A program made the translations under genes and the position numbers. A model generated the notes under the pieces. That model did no database searches, was not told the origin of the DNA, and was given only the letters and a program-made list of their open reading frames with translations. Shown here piece after piece: positions 24,866 through 33,396 of a DNA stretch of 64,000 nt (positions are counted from its first letter, which is position 1; each line of letters begins with the position of its first letter). This DNA is from DATBLE01 sp050258035 (GTDB lineage Bacteria; Actinomycetota; Thermoleophilia; Gaiellales; Gaiellaceae). Location: contig JBLMYA010000056.1 in the NCBI GenBank assembly GCA_050258035.1, positions 9,419 through 73,418 of the forward strand. Reading direction: 5' to 3'.

Positions 24866-25811
24866 ATACGTGTTCGAGCCGATCCTCGACCGGGACGGTG
24901 TGAAGGTCTCGAAGAGCCCCTGGGGTCCGGACGACGAGATCGGCCGGCTGAACTGGATCACGCCCGAGACGAACAAGGCGATCCTCGAGCACCTCGACGG
25001 CTCCCACGTCTTCGACCTGAACGTCGAGTACTTCCTCGGCATGCCGTCGTGGGTGGCGGCCGGCGATCCCCCGTACGGGATCTGGATGACCCACACGCCG
25101 CAGGGGTCGATCAACGACAACCTCTCCGGCGTCGGCTCGCATGTCCACGAGAAGTACTCCTACTGCGGCGACTCGATCCACCTGTACACCCACTGCGGCA
25201 CGCACATCGACACGTTCAACCACCTCGGCTTCTACGGTCGATTCTGGAACGGGTGGACAGCCGACGCCGACCTCGGCAGCCGGGTCTGGAACAGGGGCGG
25301 CCCCGAGAAGTACCCGCCGATCATCGCCCGGGGCGTGCTGCTGGACGTCGCCGGGCTGCACGGCGTGGACTGCCTCCCCGACGGCTACCCGATCACGGTC
25401 GACGACCTGCAGCGCTCGGCGAGCGAGCAGGGCGTGACGATCCAGCCGAAGAGCGTCGTCCTGGTGCGCACCGGACGGATGACGAAGTGGCCGGACTTCG
25501 ACGGCTACCTGCTCAGCCCGCCCGGGCTCGGCCTGGCCGCGACGAAGTGGCTGTGCGAGGAGATGGGAGCGATGTGCATCGGCGCCGACTCGATCGCGCT
25601 CGAGGTGCTCCCGTCGGAGGAGCCCGACGTCTTCCTGCCGGTGCACTGCTACATGTTCGCCACGGCCGGCGCGAACATCATCGAGGTCGTGAACATGGAG
25701 GAGATCGCGGCCGAGAAGCAGTACGAGTTCGCGTTCCTGTGCTTCCCGCTCAAGCTGCGAGGCGCGACCGGCGCGCCGTCTCCCTGCTACGCGGTGCCGC
25801 TGAAGAGCTAG
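24858..25811 (+). CDS. Cyclase family protein (kynurenine formamidase-like metal hydrolase)
   Basis: 317 residues with the family metal motif HCGTHIDTFNH (His112, His116, Asp118, His122). Family members are bacterial kynurenine formamidases, isatin hydrolases and related metal-dependent amide or ester hydrolases. At 317 residues it is longer than KynB (about 210) and like isatin hydrolase/cyclase-type proteins. A strong AAGGAGGG ribosome site precedes the GTG. Coupled to the carbon-nitrogen hydrolase, it may hydrolyse a cyclic or N-formyl amide (inference). Followed by a gene-poor, decayed stretch. Confidence 0.85.
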   Translation: MSEYVFEPILDRDGVKVSKSPWGPDDEIGRLNWITPETNKAILEHLDGSHVFDLNVEYFLGMPSWVAAGDPPYGIWMTHTPQGSINDNLSGVGSHVHEKYSYCGDSIHLYTHCGTHIDTFNHLGFYGRFWNGWTADADLGSRVWNRGGPEKYPPIIARGVLLDVAGLHGVDCLPDGYPITVDDLQRSASEQGVTIQPKSVVLVRTGRMTKWPDFDGYLLSPPGLGLAATKWLCEEMGAMCIGADSIALEVLPSEEPDVFLPVHCYMFATAGANIIEVVNMEEIAAEKQYEFAFLCFPLKLRGATGAPSPCYAVPLKS

Positions 25812-25837
25812 CTCCCCGGGCGGGAGGTGCCTTCCGC

Positions 25838-26066
25838 ATGGCGATCGACGTCGACGCGGGCCTCGTCGAGCGGCCGCTGCTCGAGCTCGCGCGCGACGGG
25901 CGCACGGGGACACCGGAGTGTGGCGGACCGAGTACTCGCCGGAATGGGTCACGCCGCCCAGGATCGTCGCCGCCTGGATGGCCGAGGCAGGGCTGGACGT
26001 GCGACGGGACGCGGTCGGCAACGTCTGGGGGCGCTCGAGGGCGAGGGCGGGTTACCTGTGGTGTGA
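25838..26066 (+). pseudogene. M20 amidohydrolase remnant (N-terminal piece, frameshifted)
   Basis: Three successive frames together read as the start of an M20 carbamoylase: LVERPLLELARDGRTGTPE, then WRTEYSPEWVTPPRIVAAWM and AEAGLDVRRDAVGNVWGR, then LEGEGGLPVV before a TGA at 26064-26066. At least two frame changes (near 25915 and 26030) break it, and no metal-binding region follows. It resembles the N-terminus of the intact gene at 31897. It follows the cyclase gene after a GGGAGG, so it may once have been the third gene of that operon. Confidence 0.6.
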
Positions 26067-26284
26067 GCAGAAGCCGGCGTCCAGGAGCCGATTCTGCTCG
26101 CCGCGAGTGGTGAGCACCAGGTGGCTGGCCGCGTCGGGCGTGCGGAACACCGGGTGATCCGAGCCGGCGGCGATCGCTGCGCCGCTTGCCGGATTGCTCG
26201 CCGCACGGCCGCGGCAGCAGCGGCCGGGGCGAACGGGGCGGTGCGCCCGTCGGTGAACCGGATGCGTGCGATCGTTGCGTCCAT
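26052..26284 (-). pseudogene. Unidentified antisense coding remnant, frameshifted
   Basis: On the minus strand an ATG at 26284 opens DATIARIRFTDGRTAPFAP, and a different frame further on reads GSDHPVFRTPDAASHLVL then TTRGEQNRLLDAGFCSHHR before TAA. Both pieces look protein-like but are out of frame with each other. I do not recognise the family. It overlaps the end of the M20 remnant tail to tail. Either a broken small gene or a chance reading. Confidence 0.3.
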
Positions 26285-26489
26285 GTCTCCTCCAGTCGAT
26301 GGGCTCGAGTACATGCCCCGACGGTAGGTCGCCGGGCCCCCGCTGACATCGGCAGGGGTGCCGGTCTGCGCTGCCTAACTTCTCACTCCTCTGCCTAAAG
26401 TCGGAGAAGCGCTCGTCGTCCCCGACCTTGTGGACACGAAAAGGCCGCCGTCTGCAGGAGAATCGTTGTGATTACGACAACGCATGGAC
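26285..26489. other. Gene-free stretch upstream of the acetamidase stop
   Basis: No plausible coding frame is seen. With the two remnants it makes a run of about 680 bases (25812-26489) without an intact gene, the longest in the window. It is less GC-rich than its surroundings and contains a short direct repeat of CTGCCTAA (around 26372 and 26391). No convincing terminator or promoter was found. Confidence 0.5.
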
Positions 26490-27500
26490 CTAACTCGACT
26501 CGAACACGTCGAGCGGGAGCAGTGCCGACACGACCGGATACGGCACATCCACGACCTCGGACACGCGCAGGTCCACGCAGGCGCTGCAGAGCGCGTAGGC
26601 GGCCGGACGGGCGAAGCCGTACGTCCGCTCGAGGTGGTCGATTATCTCCAGCAGCGCTTCTCTGGCAGCGGCGTTCAGATCCATGCCGACGTCGACCGGG
26701 ATGCCGGTCGTCGCGAAGGATCCGCGCGCCGGCCGTCCCGGCGTCTCGAACGTCGGGTAGCGCGAGCGTTCCGCGGCGCTCTCGATCACCCCGAACCGGA
26801 CGGTGACGGCGCCCGCGACCTCGATCGCCGTCCCGCAGACCTCCCCGTCGCCCTGGGCGAAGTGGAGGTCGCCGACCGAGAAGAGCGCTCCGGGAACGTC
26901 GACCGGCAGCCACAGCCGGCTCCCGGCGACGAGCTGGCGGATGTCGAGGTTCCCACCGAGCTCGCGTGGCGGGATCGTGCGCAGCCCGCCGGCCGCCTCC
27001 GGTGGTACTGCGCTCTCGGGCATTGAGTCGGCGACCGGCTGTCCGCGCCCACGCAGCTCCTCTTCGCGTCGGCGAACCGCCTCGAGGCGCTCGTGTGAGG
27101 GGGCGACGCCGATCACGCCCGCAAATGTCTCCTCGGGGACGGCGACGCCCGGAAGCTCGGCCGATCGTGCCAGTCCGTCCGTGATCTCCCACTTGACCAG
27201 GTAGGGGTCGGGGAAGAGGTCGGCGAGGTAGCCGAAGCCCGGGATCACCGCGGTCGTCCCGAAGTCGTCCGTCTCGTAGGCGAGCAGCTCGATCTCGAGC
27301 ACGTCGCCGGGCTCCGCTCCGGTGATGTACACCGGGCCTGTCAGCGGATGGCCGAGCCCGAGGTCGAGGGTGCCGGCGTCGGCGTGCGAGCTCTCGCGGG
27401 TCAGCTGGCCGTCGAGGCCGTCCAAGCACTCGAGCCGGATCTCGTCGCCCGGCGCGACCTCGGCGACCGACTCGAGGTCGGGGTGCCAGCGGTTGTGCAT
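26490..27500 (-). CDS. Acetamidase/formamidase family protein
   Basis: 336 residues of the FmdA/AmdA family, which hydrolyses short amides such as formamide or acetamide to acid and ammonia. Family landmarks are ADAGTLDLGLGHPLTGPVYI, AEPGDVLEIELLA, the SVGDLHFAQGDGEVCGTAIE motif and CVDLRVSEVVD near the end. The ATG shares a base with the TGA of the GAF gene (TGATG). Last gene of a leftward set that begins with the DadA-like oxidase at 30152. Confidence 0.9.
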   Translation of the reverse strand: MHNRWHPDLESVAEVAPGDEIRLECLDGLDGQLTRESSHADAGTLDLGLGHPLTGPVYITGAEPGDVLEIELLAYETDDFGTTAVIPGFGYLADLFPDPYLVKWEITDGLARSAELPGVAVPEETFAGVIGVAPSHERLEAVRRREEELRGRGQPVADSMPESAVPPEAAGGLRTIPPRELGGNLDIRQLVAGSRLWLPVDVPGALFSVGDLHFAQGDGEVCGTAIEVAGAVTVRFGVIESAAERSRYPTFETPGRPARGSFATTGIPVDVGMDLNAAAREALLEIIDHLERTYGFARPAAYALCSACVDLRVSEVVDVPYPVVSALLPLDVFESS

Positions 27501-27928
27501 CAGAGGAGCTCCTGCACGCGGGCGGCTGCGCCGCGACAGGTCTTTGCGTCCTCGTCGCTCCACGACCGCGTCTCGCCGAGCACGTGGACGGAGATGATCG
27601 CCTCCAGCCGGCCGTCCGCGAAGACCGGCGTCACGATCTGCGCGGCGAGGCCGCCGTAGGCGTCCAGCATGCGGTGGAACGCCGGGTCGTCGAAGGCGCT
27701 GCGGGTGTCGTCCTGGACGACCTGCTCGCCGCGCCGGAGCAGGGCCACGACCGGCTGGGTCCGGAGATCGACCGTCCGCTCGGCGCGCAACGACACGACG
27801 TCCGTCCCCAGGGCCTCGTCCGTCACGGGAAAGGCGTACCCGCCGGGGAGGTCTCGTCGGAGCGTGACGCGGTCGGCGTCGAGCGCAACTCTCAGATCCT
27901 CGAGGACGCCGTCGACCGTCCCGGACAC
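27500..27928 (-). CDS. Stand-alone GAF domain protein
   Basis: 142 residues consisting of one GAF-like domain: an N-terminal helix (VDGVLEDLRVALDADRVTLR), strands with ERTVDLRTQPVVALLRRGE, and a closing GGLAAQIVTPVFADGRLEA and IISVHVLGETRSW. No output domain is attached. GAF domains bind small ligands or haem. Its one-base overlap with acetamidase suggests a sensor or allosteric partner of that enzyme or of a separate regulator. The helix at the C-terminus (DAKTCRGAAARVQEL) could mediate pairing. Confidence 0.75.
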   Translation of the reverse strand: MSGTVDGVLEDLRVALDADRVTLRRDLPGGYAFPVTDEALGTDVVSLRAERTVDLRTQPVVALLRRGEQVVQDDTRSAFDDPAFHRMLDAYGGLAAQIVTPVFADGRLEAIISVHVLGETRSWSDEDAKTCRGAAARVQELL

Positions 27929-27937
27929 CGGTCAATC

Positions 27938-28852
27938 CTACGTCCGCTCGAGGGCGCGTACGAGCGCGCCGACAGTCTCGTTCGCCGGTGCCTCCACCCC
28001 GACCTCGCGGCCGGCGCGGGGGACAGCGCCGTTGATGAAGTCCACCTCGGTGCGCCTGCCCGCCTCCAGGTCCAGCAGCATGGAGGGCTTCGCCGCGGCT
28101 ATCGCGAGGCCGAACTCGCGCGCATGGGCGGCCGGATCGTCGAACTCCAGCTCGATCCCGAGCGCCTGCGCGACCTCGAACGCCTCGGCCGCGCAGCGCG
28201 ACGCGACCGACCAGGCAGCGTCGTCTGCGATCACCTCGCCGATCGTCCGACCGAGGACGGAGCAGGTTCCGCCGAAGGCGACGTTGCAGACGAGCTTCTC
28301 CCAGACGAGCCGGCGGACGTCGTCGTAGGTCCGCACCGTGAAGCCGGCGTCACGCCAGACCTCGGCGACCGCCTCGATCCTCGGTGTGACGGGCCCGGTC
28401 CGCTCGCCCATTCGGACGAGCTCGAAGCCGTGGTGGTGGACATGCCCCGGCGCGACCACCGAGGCGCCGAACCCGCCGGCGACGCCGACCGCGACCCGGT
28501 TGCCGCCGAGGACGGCCGCGGCGGCGTCCGGGCCGCCCAGCCCGTTCTGGATCGAGAGCACGAGGGTCTCCGCCCCGACGAGCGGCCGTGCGTCCTCCGC
28601 GGCCGCGGTCACGTCCATCGCCTTCGTCGCGAGCACGACGAGCTCGGCCTCGCCCGCCTCGACCGGGTCGGTGGTGGCGTTGATCCGGACCGTCCGATCC
28701 CCGCTCGCTCCCTCGACCCGCAGCCCGTGCTCGCGGATCGCGTCGACGTGCTCCCGCCACGGGTCGACGGCCCAGATCTCGTGGCCGGCGCCGCCGAGCA
28801 GCCCGGCGTACACGGACCCCATCGCGCCGGCACCGACGATCGCGATCTTCAC
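27938..28852 (-). CDS. Ketopantoate reductase-like (PanE/ApbA family) dehydrogenase
   Basis: 304 residues with an N-terminal NADP-binding motif IAIVGAGAMGSVYAGLLGGAG, the conserved VVLATKAMD and SIQNGLGG loops, and a helical C-terminal half with VWEKLVCNVAFGGTCSVLG containing the catalytic Lys and Asn. It could be 2-dehydropantoate reductase, but location in an amine/amide catabolic operon favours another 2-keto or imino acid substrate. GTG start, nine bases before the GAF gene's start on the same strand. Confidence 0.88.
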   Translation of the reverse strand: MKIAIVGAGAMGSVYAGLLGGAGHEIWAVDPWREHVDAIREHGLRVEGASGDRTVRINATTDPVEAGEAELVVLATKAMDVTAAAEDARPLVGAETLVLSIQNGLGGPDAAAAVLGGNRVAVGVAGGFGASVVAPGHVHHHGFELVRMGERTGPVTPRIEAVAEVWRDAGFTVRTYDDVRRLVWEKLVCNVAFGGTCSVLGRTIGEVIADDAAWSVASRCAAEAFEVAQALGIELEFDDPAAHAREFGLAIAAAKPSMLLDLEAGRRTEVDFINGAVPRAGREVGVEAPANETVGALVRALERT

Positions 28853-28973
28853 CGTCTCACGCGGCCCCGAAGCGAGGACGAGGAGGGCGACGCCGCCGGC
28901 CCACGACGGGCAGCACTCCGGCGAAGAGCGTGCGGGGAAACGCGTGGACTCTTCTCCTTCACCGGGGATCCCG

Positions 28974-30152
28974 CTACGGGCGCCACGGGCCTCGCGAGAA
29001 CCGGTCGGGCCGGAAAGGCGCCAGGTCATGGTCGGTCGTCTCGCCGGCGACGAGCTGGGCGACGAGGCGGCCCGTGATCGGCGCCAGCAAGATCCCCTTC
29101 ATCGCGTGGCCGGTCGCGACCACGATCCCCCCGAGCCGGCCGATCGCGGGCAGCCCGTCCGGAAGGCACGGGCGCAGGCCCGCCCAGGTCTCCAGCACGC
29201 GGCGGCCGCGGAGGCTGCGGAACCAGCGCTCCCCACCCTCACGGATGGTCGCGACGCGCCGCGCGGAGACCGACAGGTCGAGCCCGGCGAGCTCGAGCGT
29301 CCCTGCGAGCCTGAGCCGGTCCGGAAGCGGCGTTGCGATCGTCCACGTCTCCTGTACCCAGACGGGCATGCGCGGGTCGTCGTTGGACCGCCCGAAGTCG
29401 ACGTGGTAGCCCTTGCCGCCCTCGAGCGGCAGCGGGACCAGCCGCTTCGACCAGGCACCGGCAGCAACCACGACCGTGCCGGCGTCGAGTTCGTCGAGCG
29501 ACCGGATCTCGGCGCCCGTGCGGATCTCGGCGCCGGCCTCCGCGGCGGCGCGGCCCACAGCCTCGACGAAACGCCTCGGATCGACCCGTCCCTCGCGGGG
29601 ATAACGCACCGAGCCCGCGACGGGACCGACCAGCGCCGGTTCGAGCGCGCGCGTCCCGTCCGCGTCGAAGATTTCGAACGGCAGCCCGGAGCGGGCTGCC
29701 GCCCGCGTCTCCGCCTCGAGCCCCTCCTGCGTCTCGTAGACGTTCAGTGTCCCGGAGCGCTCGAACGTCGTGTCCACCTCGGCGCGGAGCGCCGCGTGCA
29801 GCTCGAGGCCGGCGGTCGAGAGCTCGCGGATCGCGGTCGCGCCCTGCTCCGAATGCCGGGAAGCGAGCGCGAAGCGGGCGAGCCAGGGCAGCACCGCCGG
29901 CCGCGGGCGGAGGTAGAAGGGGCTGTCGCGCTTCCACATCCACCGCAGGCCGTTCCGCAGCGACGCGGGGTTCGCGATCGGGTTCGAATGGCTCGGGCAG
30001 ATCAGCCCGGCGTTTCCGGCCGAGCAGCCCGAGGCGAGCGCCGGGCCGCGCTCGTAGAGCGTCACGTCGGCGCCGCGCCGGGCGAGTTCGAGGGCACAAC
30101 AGGCGCCGATCGCGCCGCCGCCGACGATCGCGACGTCGGAGGTGTCCTCCAC
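28974..30152 (-). CDS. FAD-dependent oxidoreductase, D-amino-acid dehydrogenase/sarcosine oxidase-like
   Basis: 392 residues of the DAO family: dinucleotide motif DVAIVGGGAIGACCALELARRG, SGCSAGNAGLICPSH loop typical of DadA, and C-terminal LRPCLPDGLPAIGRLGG plus GHAMKGILLAPITGRLVAQL. DadA-type enzymes strip amino groups from D-amino acids or N-methyl amino acids, passing electrons to the membrane chain or to oxygen. First gene of the leftward set; 121 bases separate its end from the PanE-like start. Substrate open; sarcosine-like or D-amino acids fit the hydantoinase setting. Confidence 0.88.
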   Translation of the reverse strand: MEDTSDVAIVGGGAIGACCALELARRGADVTLYERGPALASGCSAGNAGLICPSHSNPIANPASLRNGLRWMWKRDSPFYLRPRPAVLPWLARFALASRHSEQGATAIRELSTAGLELHAALRAEVDTTFERSGTLNVYETQEGLEAETRAAARSGLPFEIFDADGTRALEPALVGPVAGSVRYPREGRVDPRRFVEAVGRAAAEAGAEIRTGAEIRSLDELDAGTVVVAAGAWSKRLVPLPLEGGKGYHVDFGRSNDDPRMPVWVQETWTIATPLPDRLRLAGTLELAGLDLSVSARRVATIREGGERWFRSLRGRRVLETWAGLRPCLPDGLPAIGRLGGIVVATGHAMKGILLAPITGRLVAQLVAGETTDHDLAPFRPDRFSRGPWRP

Positions 30153-30301
30153 AGGCCGATCGTACTCACCGTCGAGTGGTCGATTTGGGCCGGTCGATCC
30201 TGACTCCGTAGACGTCCACGACGTGAACCGCGTTCAGACCGATGACCGGGCCCCCGAACGCAACGAGAGTCACCTTTTCGAGCGACGGGAAGGGAGAGGC
30301 C

Positions 30302-31420
30302 ATGGTTCCCGGAAAGCGCGTGCTCACGTGCATCGGGCTGCTCGTCCTGGGGGGCGCGGCGATCACCGTAGCCGCACCCGCGGCGAGCGGAACTTCGCCG
30401 CCGGTGGTCAAGCCGGTGATCGGGCAGCCCACAACTGTGCCGGCAAGGGCCGTCGCCGGCAAGCGGCTCACCGTCTCCTACAAGGTGACACGGAGCGACA
30501 ACGGCAAGGCTCTGACGGCGGGGCGGATGATGTGCGACCCGTCCAGCAGCGGGAAGGTCATCGCGCACACGGAGTCGTTCAGGGCCGGGTACGCCCGGCT
30601 GTCGTTCGTCGTCCCGGCGACCGCGACGCAGGTGCGGGTCAAGGTGACGATCAAGTCCGGGGTCAAGTCGACGACGAAGATCTCGACCTTCGCCGTCAGG
30701 CAGATGCCGAAGCCGGCGGTCTCGATCGCCGGCGCGTCGGTGACCGAGGGGAACACCGGAAACGCGACCTTGTCGTTCCCGGTCACCCTGTCGGCTGCGA
30801 GCCCCCAGACGGTGACGGTCGCATTCGCGACCTCCGACGGCAGCGCAACCGCACCCGGTGACTACGCACCGGCGAACGGCACGCTGACCTTCAAGCCCGG
30901 CGAGAAGGCGAAGTCCGTGTCCGTCAGCGTCGTCGGCGACACGACGGTCGAGACCGACGAGACCCTGAGCGTCACGCTCTCGGGCCCCGTCAACGCCACC
31001 ATCGCCACCGCGAGTGCCACCGGCACGATCAAGAACGACGACGTCGCGCCGAAGAGCGGCCACTACGCCGGCTCGACCGCGCAGGGGAAGGCGATCTCGT
31101 TCGACGTCGGGGCCGATCTCGCCGGCCTGACCACCCTGCAGGTGGTCGCCGACCTCACGTGCTCCGAGGTTCCGGTGATGCTCCGGAACTTCTCGGCGAC
31201 GTTCCCCGGCCCGATCCCGATGACGCCCACATGGGGCTTCACGGCACACGGCAGCGAGTCGGACGCCGCCGGAGCGCTCGAGGTGCTCGTCAACGGCCAG
31301 CTGGCGGTACCTGCGAACGCCTCCGGAACGCTGACGGTGAACTTCTCCGTCAACATGGACGACGGATCGGTCGTCCATTGCTCGTCGGGTGCCGTCACCT
31401 GGACGGCGACGACGCCGTAG
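30302..31420 (+). CDS. Secreted Calx-beta domain protein
   Basis: 372 residues with a signal peptide (basic MVPGKR, hydrophobic core to about residue 29), a middle region of beta-rich sequence, and one Calx-beta domain at about 140-245 (ASVTEGNTGNATLSFPVTLS, GSATAPGDYAPANGTLTF, DETLSVTLSGPVN). Calx-beta repeats bind calcium in surface and adhesion proteins. The C-terminal 120 residues are unassigned, with Cys in LTCSEVPV and VVHCSSGA likely to form a disulfide. RBS GGGAGAGG before the ATG. It stands alone and ends in a strong hairpin. Confidence 0.85.
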   Translation: MVPGKRVLTCIGLLVLGGAAITVAAPAASGTSPPVVKPVIGQPTTVPARAVAGKRLTVSYKVTRSDNGKALTAGRMMCDPSSSGKVIAHTESFRAGYARLSFVVPATATQVRVKVTIKSGVKSTTKISTFAVRQMPKPAVSIAGASVTEGNTGNATLSFPVTLSAASPQTVTVAFATSDGSATAPGDYAPANGTLTFKPGEKAKSVSVSVVGDTTVETDETLSVTLSGPVNATIATASATGTIKNDDVAPKSGHYAGSTAQGKAISFDVGADLAGLTTLQVVADLTCSEVPVMLRNFSATFPGPIPMTPTWGFTAHGSESDAAGALEVLVNGQLAVPANASGTLTVNFSVNMDDGSVVHCSSGAVTWTATTP

Positions 31421-31432
31421 GACCACGGCTCA

Positions 31433-31463
31433 GACGAGGGCGGTCCCGGTGACCGCCCTCGTC
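31433..31463 (+). terminator. Terminator-like hairpin after the Calx-beta gene
   Basis: A perfect 12-base stem (GACGAGGGCGGT at 31433-31444 with 31452-31463) and a 7-base loop lie 12 bases after the stop codon. No T-run follows, as is usual for high-GC actinobacterial hairpin terminators. Confidence 0.65.
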
Positions 31464-31537
31464 GCACCGAAGACGGGGCATCCAGGCGCCGTCCCTTTTA
31501 TGGTTCGCACAGGGGCATTCCCGAGAAGGAGGTCGAG

Positions 31538-31894
31538 ATGGCCGGTGTCGAGTCGAAGAGCATGGATGCTCCGGACGAAGTTCGGAGGCCGGACAAGACG
31601 ACTATGGACGTCGTCCGGGTCGGGAGCACGGAGGTCGGTCGCCTGACCCTGCAGCCCGGATGGCGGTGGTCGGAGTGCATCAAGCCGGTGGTCGGGACGG
31701 AGAGCTGCCAGGCCGAGCATCTCGGGTACGCGATCTCCGGGCGCATGCACATCGAGCACGAGGACGGCACTACCGCCGACATCGCGCCGGGCGACGCCTA
31801 CGTGATCGCGCCCGGTCACGACGCGTGGGTCGTCGGCGACGAGGAGTTCGTGGGCGTGGAGTTCAAGAGCGCCGGAGAGTACGCCAAGGGCTAG
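31538..31894 (+). CDS. Small cupin-domain protein
   Basis: 118 residues forming a single cupin barrel. The first motif reads ECIKPVVGTESCQAEHLGYAISG and the second DGTTADIAPGDAYVIAPGHDAW, so only part of the usual His-rich metal set is present (His in AEHLGY and APGHDAW). A ligand-binding or isomerase role is possible. A strong AAGGAGG ribosome site precedes the ATG. It is two bases before the GTG of the M20 gene, so the pair forms an operon. Confidence 0.85.
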   Translation: MAGVESKSMDAPDEVRRPDKTTMDVVRVGSTEVGRLTLQPGWRWSECIKPVVGTESCQAEHLGYAISGRMHIEHEDGTTADIAPGDAYVIAPGHDAWVVGDEEFVGVEFKSAGEYAKG

Positions 31895-31896
31895 TC

Positions 31897-33132
31897 GTGC
31901 CCCTCGAGCCGTCCCGCACGGTCGCAGAGCTCCGAGAGCTCCGGGAGCTGACGGGCGACGAGAACGGTGCCCAGCGTGTCGCGTGGACCGCGACATGGGT
32001 GACCGCGCGGGAATGGCTCCGCGGCAGGCTCGACGGCGTCCCGGTCGAGGAGGAGACCGACGAGGCCGGGAACCAGTGGTTCACGCTCGCCGGCGCCTCC
32101 GACCGGGCGCTCCTGATCGGCGGTCACATCGACTCCGTCCCGAACGGTGGGTGGCTGGACGGCTCTCTGAACGTGCTCGCCGGCGTCGAGGTGCTGCGCC
32201 GGATCGCCGAGGAGGGGACGCCTCCGCTGACCGTCCGGCTGGTCAACTGGGCCGACGAGGAGGGGGCCCGCTTCGGGCGCTCGCTGCTCGGCTCCAGCGC
32301 CGCCGCCGGCTCGATGAGGGACCAGGCCGAGCTCAGGCAGCTCCGCGACCGCGACGGCATCTCGCTTCCCGAGGCGCTCGCGGCCCACGGCGTCGACCTC
32401 GACCGCGCGACGGACGCCCGTGCGCAGCTGGCGAACGCGGTCGCCTACCTCGAGCTGCACATCGAGCAGGGCCCGGTGCTCGAGTCGCTCGACCTGCCGC
32501 TCGGGGTCGTGCTCGGCACGTTCGGCGTCGAGCGCCACCGGATCACCTGGAAGGGCCAGGCCGCCCATGCCGGCTCGACGCCGATGGACAAGCGGCGCGA
32601 CGCTCTCGCGGGGGCGGCGAAGCTGGCCCTCGACATCCGGCGGATCGCCGCCGAGACGGGCGACGGCGCCGTCTGCACGAGCGGCGGCGTCGTCTGCCTG
32701 CCCGGGATCGTCACCTCGGTGGTCGAGACCGCGGAGCAGCTGCTCGACCAGCGGCACCTCGATGCCGAGAAGCTTGCGGCGATGCTCGCCGAGGCCAGGC
32801 GCGCAGCGGACACGTTCGCTGCCGAGGAGCGGATCGAGGTGTCCTGGGAGCGGATCTGGAGCATCGAGCCGATCCTCTTCGACGAGCAGCTGATCGAGCT
32901 CGCGGACGAGGCGATCACGGAGGTGGCCGGAGCGTCCCACCGTCTCCCGAGCGGGCCGCTCCACGATGCGGCCGAGGTCGCCCGCGCGGGAGTGCCGACC
33001 GTGATGCTGTTCGTCCAGAGCCTGCGCGGCCTCTCGCACACGAAGCTCGAGGACACGAGGCCCGAGCACCTCGAGCTCTCCGTACGGGCGCTCGACCTGC
33101 TCGCGGCCAAGGCTCTCGCCGCTGCGGTTTAA
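31897..33132 (+). CDS. M20-family amidohydrolase, N-carbamoyl-L-amino-acid hydrolase type
   Basis: 411 residues with the zinc set His77 and Asp88 (IGGHIDSVPNGGWLDGS), Glu in WADEEGARFG, His in ELHIEQGPVLE and His near the end (GLSHTKLED). The lid contains WKGQAAHAGSTPMDKRRD. It belongs to the beta-ureidopropionase/L-carbamoylase/allantoate hydrolase group. GTG start just after the cupin stop. It would complete the hydantoin or dihydropyrimidine route that begins with the 14947 enzyme, though it is controlled separately. Confidence 0.9.
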   Translation: MPLEPSRTVAELRELRELTGDENGAQRVAWTATWVTAREWLRGRLDGVPVEEETDEAGNQWFTLAGASDRALLIGGHIDSVPNGGWLDGSLNVLAGVEVLRRIAEEGTPPLTVRLVNWADEEGARFGRSLLGSSAAAGSMRDQAELRQLRDRDGISLPEALAAHGVDLDRATDARAQLANAVAYLELHIEQGPVLESLDLPLGVVLGTFGVERHRITWKGQAAHAGSTPMDKRRDALAGAAKLALDIRRIAAETGDGAVCTSGGVVCLPGIVTSVVETAEQLLDQRHLDAEKLAAMLAEARRAADTFAAEERIEVSWERIWSIEPILFDEQLIELADEAITEVAGASHRLPSGPLHDAAEVARAGVPTVMLFVQSLRGLSHTKLEDTRPEHLELSVRALDLLAAKALAAAV

Positions 33133-33252
33133 CCGAAGCCGAACAGCGCTCTCAGGCTGCTCTCAGCTTCGACCGGCACCGTGTGTCCAACCGAACGACG
33201 ACGACGCCGGACGCTTCCTCATCCTCCCTCCCCGATTCCGGCGTTGCAGTAC

Positions 33253-33308
33253 CCGGCCGCCGCGGCCCGCCTCCCGTCAACGAGCCCCCGCGGCGGCCGG
33301 AGTATTTT
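33253..33308 (+). terminator. Intrinsic terminator candidate after the M20 gene
   Basis: A 13-base inverted repeat (33253-33265 and 33288-33300, CCGGCCGCCGCGG and its complement) with a 22-base loop is followed by AGTATTTT, the only clear T-run of this kind in the window. It lies 120 bases after the M20 stop. A second hairpin follows at 33316-33339 (CGCCGAGGC, loop TCGGTC, complement). Confidence 0.6.
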
Positions 33309-33396
33309 CGCTGTGCGCCGAGGCTCGGTCGCCTCGGCGCGGCATCCGCTTCGTGACGACGCGGCGAGGTTCGAACGGTTTATCCTCATCCAGCCC

